Virus record (IMG/VR): IMGVR_UViG_3300025928_000032
Location: 1 to 24,666 of that record
DNA: 24,666 nucleotides
Origin: a virus
Reading direction: 5' to 3' (one strand)
Shown: piece after piece, positions 22,504 through 24,666 of the stretch
Layout of the letters: each line of letters opens with the position of its first letter
How positions within the stretch are numbered: position 1 is the stretch's first letter
Position numbers and translations under genes: made by a program
Notes under the pieces: model-generated
Told to the model about the DNA's origin: nothing
The model's database searches: none
What the model saw: only the letters and a program-made list of their open reading frames with translations

Positions 22504-22920
22504 TCAGGCGGCTTCTGCGCGCGGGTCGGTGGCGCGGTCCCGGGCAAGGTGGTCTTCGGCGGCCTGGGTGGCGCTGAGGGGGCTGCCGTAGCCGGCTTGG
22601 CGCAGTAGGCGGGTGAAGGTGGCGCCGGTCATGGTGACGTAGCCGTCGGCGGGGCTGGCTTTGCCGCGGCGGTGGTGCCAGACGGCCGAGTAGTCGGCGC
22701 CGTCGTTGGCCTGTTCGATGGCGGCCTCGTCGACCCAGGCGGCCAGCTCGGTGGCGCGGCAGTTTTTCGCTTCGAGGACCCAGCCGGGGATGCCGGCGAT
22801 GTCGCCGCGGTCGCTGGTGCCTTTGAGCGCGCGTCGTTCGGCGTGCGGGAAGCCTTCGGCGGCCAGGTGGCGGACGACGGCGGTCTCCCATGCGGTGCCT
22901 TTGCTCTTGCTGGCGCTCAT
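22504..22920 (-). CDS. PD-(D/E)XK nuclease (Holliday junction resolvase-like)
   Basis: A 138-residue protein overlapping the previous gene by four bases (ATGA). The N-terminus has the fold's first helix (GTAWETAVVRHLAAEGFPHA) with E12, then a strand 'AERRALKGTSDRGDIAGIPG', with D40, and the active-site 'WVLEAKN' with E50 and K52: D-x9-E-x-K. A following helix and 'HHRRGKASPADGYVTMTG' complete the core. This pattern identifies the PD-(D/E)XK superfamily, and small versions near replication genes in actinophages are called resolvases or VRR-NUC-like. It would act on branched DNA in replication or recombination. The substrate is not shown by the sequence. Confidence 0.88.
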   Translation of the reverse strand: MSASKSKGTAWETAVVRHLAAEGFPHAERRALKGTSDRGDIAGIPGWVLEAKNCRATELAAWVDEAAIEQANDGADYSAVWHHRRGKASPADGYVTMTGATFTRLLRQAGYGSPLSATQAAEDHLARDRATDPRAEAA

Positions 22921-23141
22921 GCGGCACGCTCCTCGATCGCCTGGCGGAGGTAGCAGGCGAGGTCGAGGGCTTCCTGGTAGGCGTCGATGAGGGCGTCGCG
23001 GCCGTTGTGGGGTTGTAGCGGGGTGCCGTAGCGCTGAATGCCGACGTGCTCTCGTTCTTCGAGGTCTCGGCGGACGAGCGACTGGATGGATGTTCGGTTG
23101 TTGCGGACGGGTGCCGGCTGGTCGGTGATGGGTTGGGTCAT
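22917..23141 (-). CDS. Short helical MazG-like protein
   Basis: A 74-residue protein with AGGAG six bases upstream. It ends in the segment 'GRDALIDAYQEALDLACYLR', typical of a small family widespread in actinophages and their hosts, which resembles one helix pair of the MazG/dCTPase all-alpha NTP pyrophosphohydrolases (acidic residues at E/D positions along 'EALDLACYLRQAIEE'). It is shorter than a full MazG, so catalytic activity is not certain. It lies between a Cys/His protein and a nuclease, among the replication-related genes, so nucleotide-pool care is a plausible role. Confidence 0.75.
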   Translation of the reverse strand: MTQPITDQPAPVRNNRTSIQSLVRRDLEEREHVGIQRYGTPLQPHNGRDALIDAYQEALDLACYLRQAIEERAA

Positions 23142-23143
23142 GT

Positions 23144-23416
23144 TCAGCTCCTGGTGCAGTCGTGCTGGGCGTGGATGTTGCTGGCGAGGTGGTTGTCGGC
23201 GAGGCGGGATTGGTCGCGGTAGGCGAGTTGGCCGTTGAGGAGTCGGGCGTAGGTGCGGCGGCCGGATGCGATGGCGGCGACTTCGGCGGGGAGGCCTCCG
23301 GGGAGGGGTAGGAGGTCGACGGTGGCGGGGATGCCTTCGTCGAGGGCGCGCAGTGTGGGCATGCCGCAGCGGGGGCAGGTGGCGAGTTCGGCTGGGGTGT
23401 TGACGAAGTGGTTCAT
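23144..23416 (-). CDS. Small Cys/His-rich unknown protein
   Basis: A 90-residue protein starting MNHFVNTPAELATCPRCGMP. The ATG at 23414-23416 is chosen over an upstream start at 23482: AGAGGG stands just before it, and the 22 extra residues would be read from the inverted repeat. C-P-R-C at residues 14-17 plus 'HAQHDC' near the end suggest a zinc site split between the termini. The middle is hydrophobic, with LPLPGGLPAEVAAIASG. No family recognised. The start codon lies seven bases from the end of the repeat arm, so the repeat is within the mRNA leader or the promoter. Confidence 0.7.
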   Translation of the reverse strand: MNHFVNTPAELATCPRCGMPTLRALDEGIPATVDLLPLPGGLPAEVAAIASGRRTYARLLNGQLAYRDQSRLADNHLASNIHAQHDCTRS

Positions 23417-23423
23417 TGGCCCT

Positions 23424-23451
23424 CTGCGGGGTTTGAGCCTTTGCGGGGTTT
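23424..23451. repeat. Inverted repeat arm 1 (28 bases)
   Basis: Perfect complement of 23540-23567. Each arm holds two copies of a GCGGGGTTT-type word separated by seven or eight bases, so the pair gives four copies. The 88 bases between arms contain a 12-base palindrome at 23459-23470 and an AT-rich stretch near 23508-23515. It sits in the 158-base gap behind the helicase gene. Confidence 0.85.
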
Positions 23452-23458
23452 TCCTGCG

Positions 23459-23470
23459 AGGGGCGCCCCT
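23459..23470. repeat. 12-base perfect palindrome between the repeat arms
   Basis: AGGGGCGCCCCT reads the same on both strands. It lies between the arms of the 28-base inverted repeat and about 43 bases ahead of the next start codon. It could be an operator half-site pair or a chance GC-rich palindrome. Confidence 0.6.
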
Positions 23471-23539
23471 AGGTGTTTCCACGGTTCCGTTACGGTGTGT
23501 AGTGGATCTATAAACTCTCGTGCGCGTGTCTCCGAAAAC

Positions 23540-23567
23540 AAACCCCGCAAAGGCTCAAACCCCGCAG
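23540..23567. repeat. Inverted repeat arm 2 (28 bases)
   Basis: Starts seven bases after the stop of the helicase gene (in transcription direction) and is the perfect complement of 23424-23451. It contains AACCCCGCA twice, 17 bases apart. Together with arm 1 it could form a long stem with an 88-base loop or act as spaced protein-binding sites. Confidence 0.85.
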
Positions 23568-23574
23568 CCATGGC

Positions 23575-24666
23575 TCACGCACCTGCCTGATTCGAGAGGA
23601 TCTGCCACTGTTTGATGTGGTCTCGTGTTTCGCCGGCTGGGCGGACGACGAAGTGGCCGGCCCATCGCCCTTGCCGGTTGGAGAGCCACCGGCCGAGGCT
23701 TTTCGAGATGCCCGCGAGCCCGTGCGGGTGGCGGGCGGCCTTGTCGGCGAGCTCGCCCGGTAGCGCGTCGTGGGCGATCCGGCCGGTCGCGATGACACCG
23801 CCTGCGTCGATGTCGGACAGCAGGGCTTTGACGGTCCACGGGTCGTCGCCGTAGGCGTCGTGGACGGCGTGCAGGAACACAGCCCATTCGTCGTCGTCGC
23901 CGCCGACGGACACCTGGGTGGATTTGTCGTCGAATCCGCCGGGGACGCCGGCGTTGGCGAGGATGCCGGCGATGGTGCGCACCCAGTGGGCGTAGCCGTC
24001 GCTGGCGTGTTCGGGCGGCACGGGGCGGCCGGCGACGACCCAGGACCGGACGATGGTGAGCAGGGCGTGGAGGAGTTCCCCGCGCCGGTTCTTGACCCAC
24101 CGTTCGAGGTCGGCGATCGCGAAGTTGGTGCGTTGTTCGGGGTTGGGCACGCCGGGGTCGATGACGGTGCGGATGGTGCGCCGGGGCAGGTCACCGCCGA
24201 TGTGGATGTTGTTACCGGTGATGGTCCACAGCCGGTCGTTGACGGTGTTGGCCCATTCGTTGCCGCCCAGGAGCCGGTCGTCCCATTGGTCGGAGGTGAG
24301 CAGCCCGGCGAGTGCGCTCGATTTGAGGGCGCCGGACACGTTGTCGATGACGACGACGGGGCCGGTGGTGACCGACAGAATGGTGGTGATCTGTTTGCGC
24401 AGCTCGGTGTCGTTCTCGGGCATCTCGGCCCGGAACACGCCGCCGTGGATATGCCGGGCGAGGTTGGCCAGGAGTGTTTTCCCGGAGCCTGGCTGGTGGG
24501 CTTCGATGGCGTGGAGTTTGTACGGGGCGGGCGCGATCGCCCGCAGCATGGGCGTGATGAGCATGCCGAGGTAGTTGGCGCGGAATTCGTCGGAGACGAA
24601 CGGGAACCCGTCGACCATCTCGAGGAGCAGTTTGACCGCGTCGGTGACTTCGGACTGGCCGGGTTC
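23575..24666 (-). CDS. Primase/helicase-type ATPase, 5' part outside window
   Basis: The frame runs from the window edge to TGA at 23575 (363 residues seen); the ATG at 24616-24618 is internal, because 16 open codons precede it. Walker A is HQPGSGKTLLA, then Walker B PVVVIDN, then a sensor-1-like WTITGNN with a basic 'PRRTIR' following, an order shared with SF3 and phage primase-helicase ATPases. The C-terminal 120 residues end in a helical region with GLAGISKSLGRWLS that may bind DNA (winged-helix-like). Homologues in actinophages and integrated elements carry an N-terminal primase or polymerase domain, which would be outside this window. It would unwind the replication fork. Ends just ahead of the inverted repeat. 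Confidence 0.85.
   Translation of the reverse strand, partial: EPGQSEVTDAVKLLLEMVDGFPFVSDEFRANYLGMLITPMLRAIAPAPYKLHAIEAHQPGSGKTLLANLARHIHGGVFRAEMPENDTELRKQITTILSVTTGPVVVIDNVSGALKSSALAGLLTSDQWDDRLLGGNEWANTVNDRLWTITGNNIHIGGDLPRRTIRTVIDPGVPNPEQRTNFAIADLERWVKNRRGELLHALLTIVRSWVVAGRPVPPEHASDGYAHWVRTIAGILANAGVPGGFDDKSTQVSVGGDDDEWAVFLHAVHDAYGDDPWTVKALLSDIDAGGVIATGRIAHDALPGELADKAARHPHGLAGISKSLGRWLSNRQGRWAGHFVVRPAGETRDHIKQWQILSNQAGA

Noticed and set aside
22275-22547. TTG start for the zinc-finger gene at 22547
   Set aside because: It would overlap the nuclease gene by 44 bases and has no good ribosome site; the ATG at 22478 leaves a normal 25-base gap.
23424-23567. CRISPR array or transposon ends for the inverted repeat
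   Set aside because: There are only two oppositely oriented arms, no spacers of regular length, no transposase and no target-site duplication.
1-24666. tRNA or rRNA genes, integrase, attachment sites, repressor genes, lysis cassette
   Set aside because: I looked for them on both strands and found no cloverleaf-like sequence or protein of these classes; they may lie outside the window.

Overview
The window is one continuous stretch of a long-tailed (siphovirus-type) phage or prophage genome from a high-GC actinobacterial lineage. The evidence is a G+C of roughly two thirds, GTG starts at about a third of the genes, Shine-Dalgarno sites of the GGAGG type, and protein families (DUF6093-like, DUF5047-like, actinophage-type HNH and tail proteins) familiar from phages of Streptomyces, Micromonospora and relatives. 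I see no integrase, attachment site, repressor or host gene, so free phage versus prophage, and the exact host, cannot be decided. Every gene I can support lies on the minus strand, so the biological order runs from base 24666 down to base 1. Genes are packed with 1-17 base overlaps or gaps of a few bases; no gene-free stretch exceeds 160 bases.

Replication and accessory end (24666-20593): a primase/helicase-type ATPase cut by the window edge, a 158-base gap with a perfect 28-base inverted repeat, then small proteins: a cysteine/histidine-rich protein, a MazG-like helical protein, a PD-(D/E)XK nuclease, two zinc-binding proteins, two short unknowns (one a 31-residue membrane peptide), an HNH endonuclease and a 64-residue helical protein.

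Packaging and head (20443-9593): small and large terminase, SPP1-type portal, MuF-like minor head protein, scaffold, lambda D-type decoration protein, lambda E-type major capsid protein, a short linker-like protein, gp6-like connector, an unusual 408-residue DUF4082-like protein with an Ala/Val/Ser/Arg repeat tail, a tail-fibre-like protein, a DUF6093-like head-closure protein, an HK97 gp10-like protein and a tail terminator.

Tail (9526-1): two small unknowns, the major tail protein followed by a strong intrinsic terminator, a small lower-GC insert gene with a possible pseudoknot leader, a tail assembly chaperone pair joined by a -1 frameshift at C-CCT-TTC, a 1454-residue tape measure protein with an embedded M15-type peptidase motif, distal tail and baseplate proteins, and a receptor-binding-type protein cut by the left edge.

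The points most worth a second look are the repeat-bearing DUF4082-like protein inside the connector module, the terminator-pseudoknot-small gene cassette between major tail protein and chaperone, the frameshift site, and the inverted repeat next to the replication gene.
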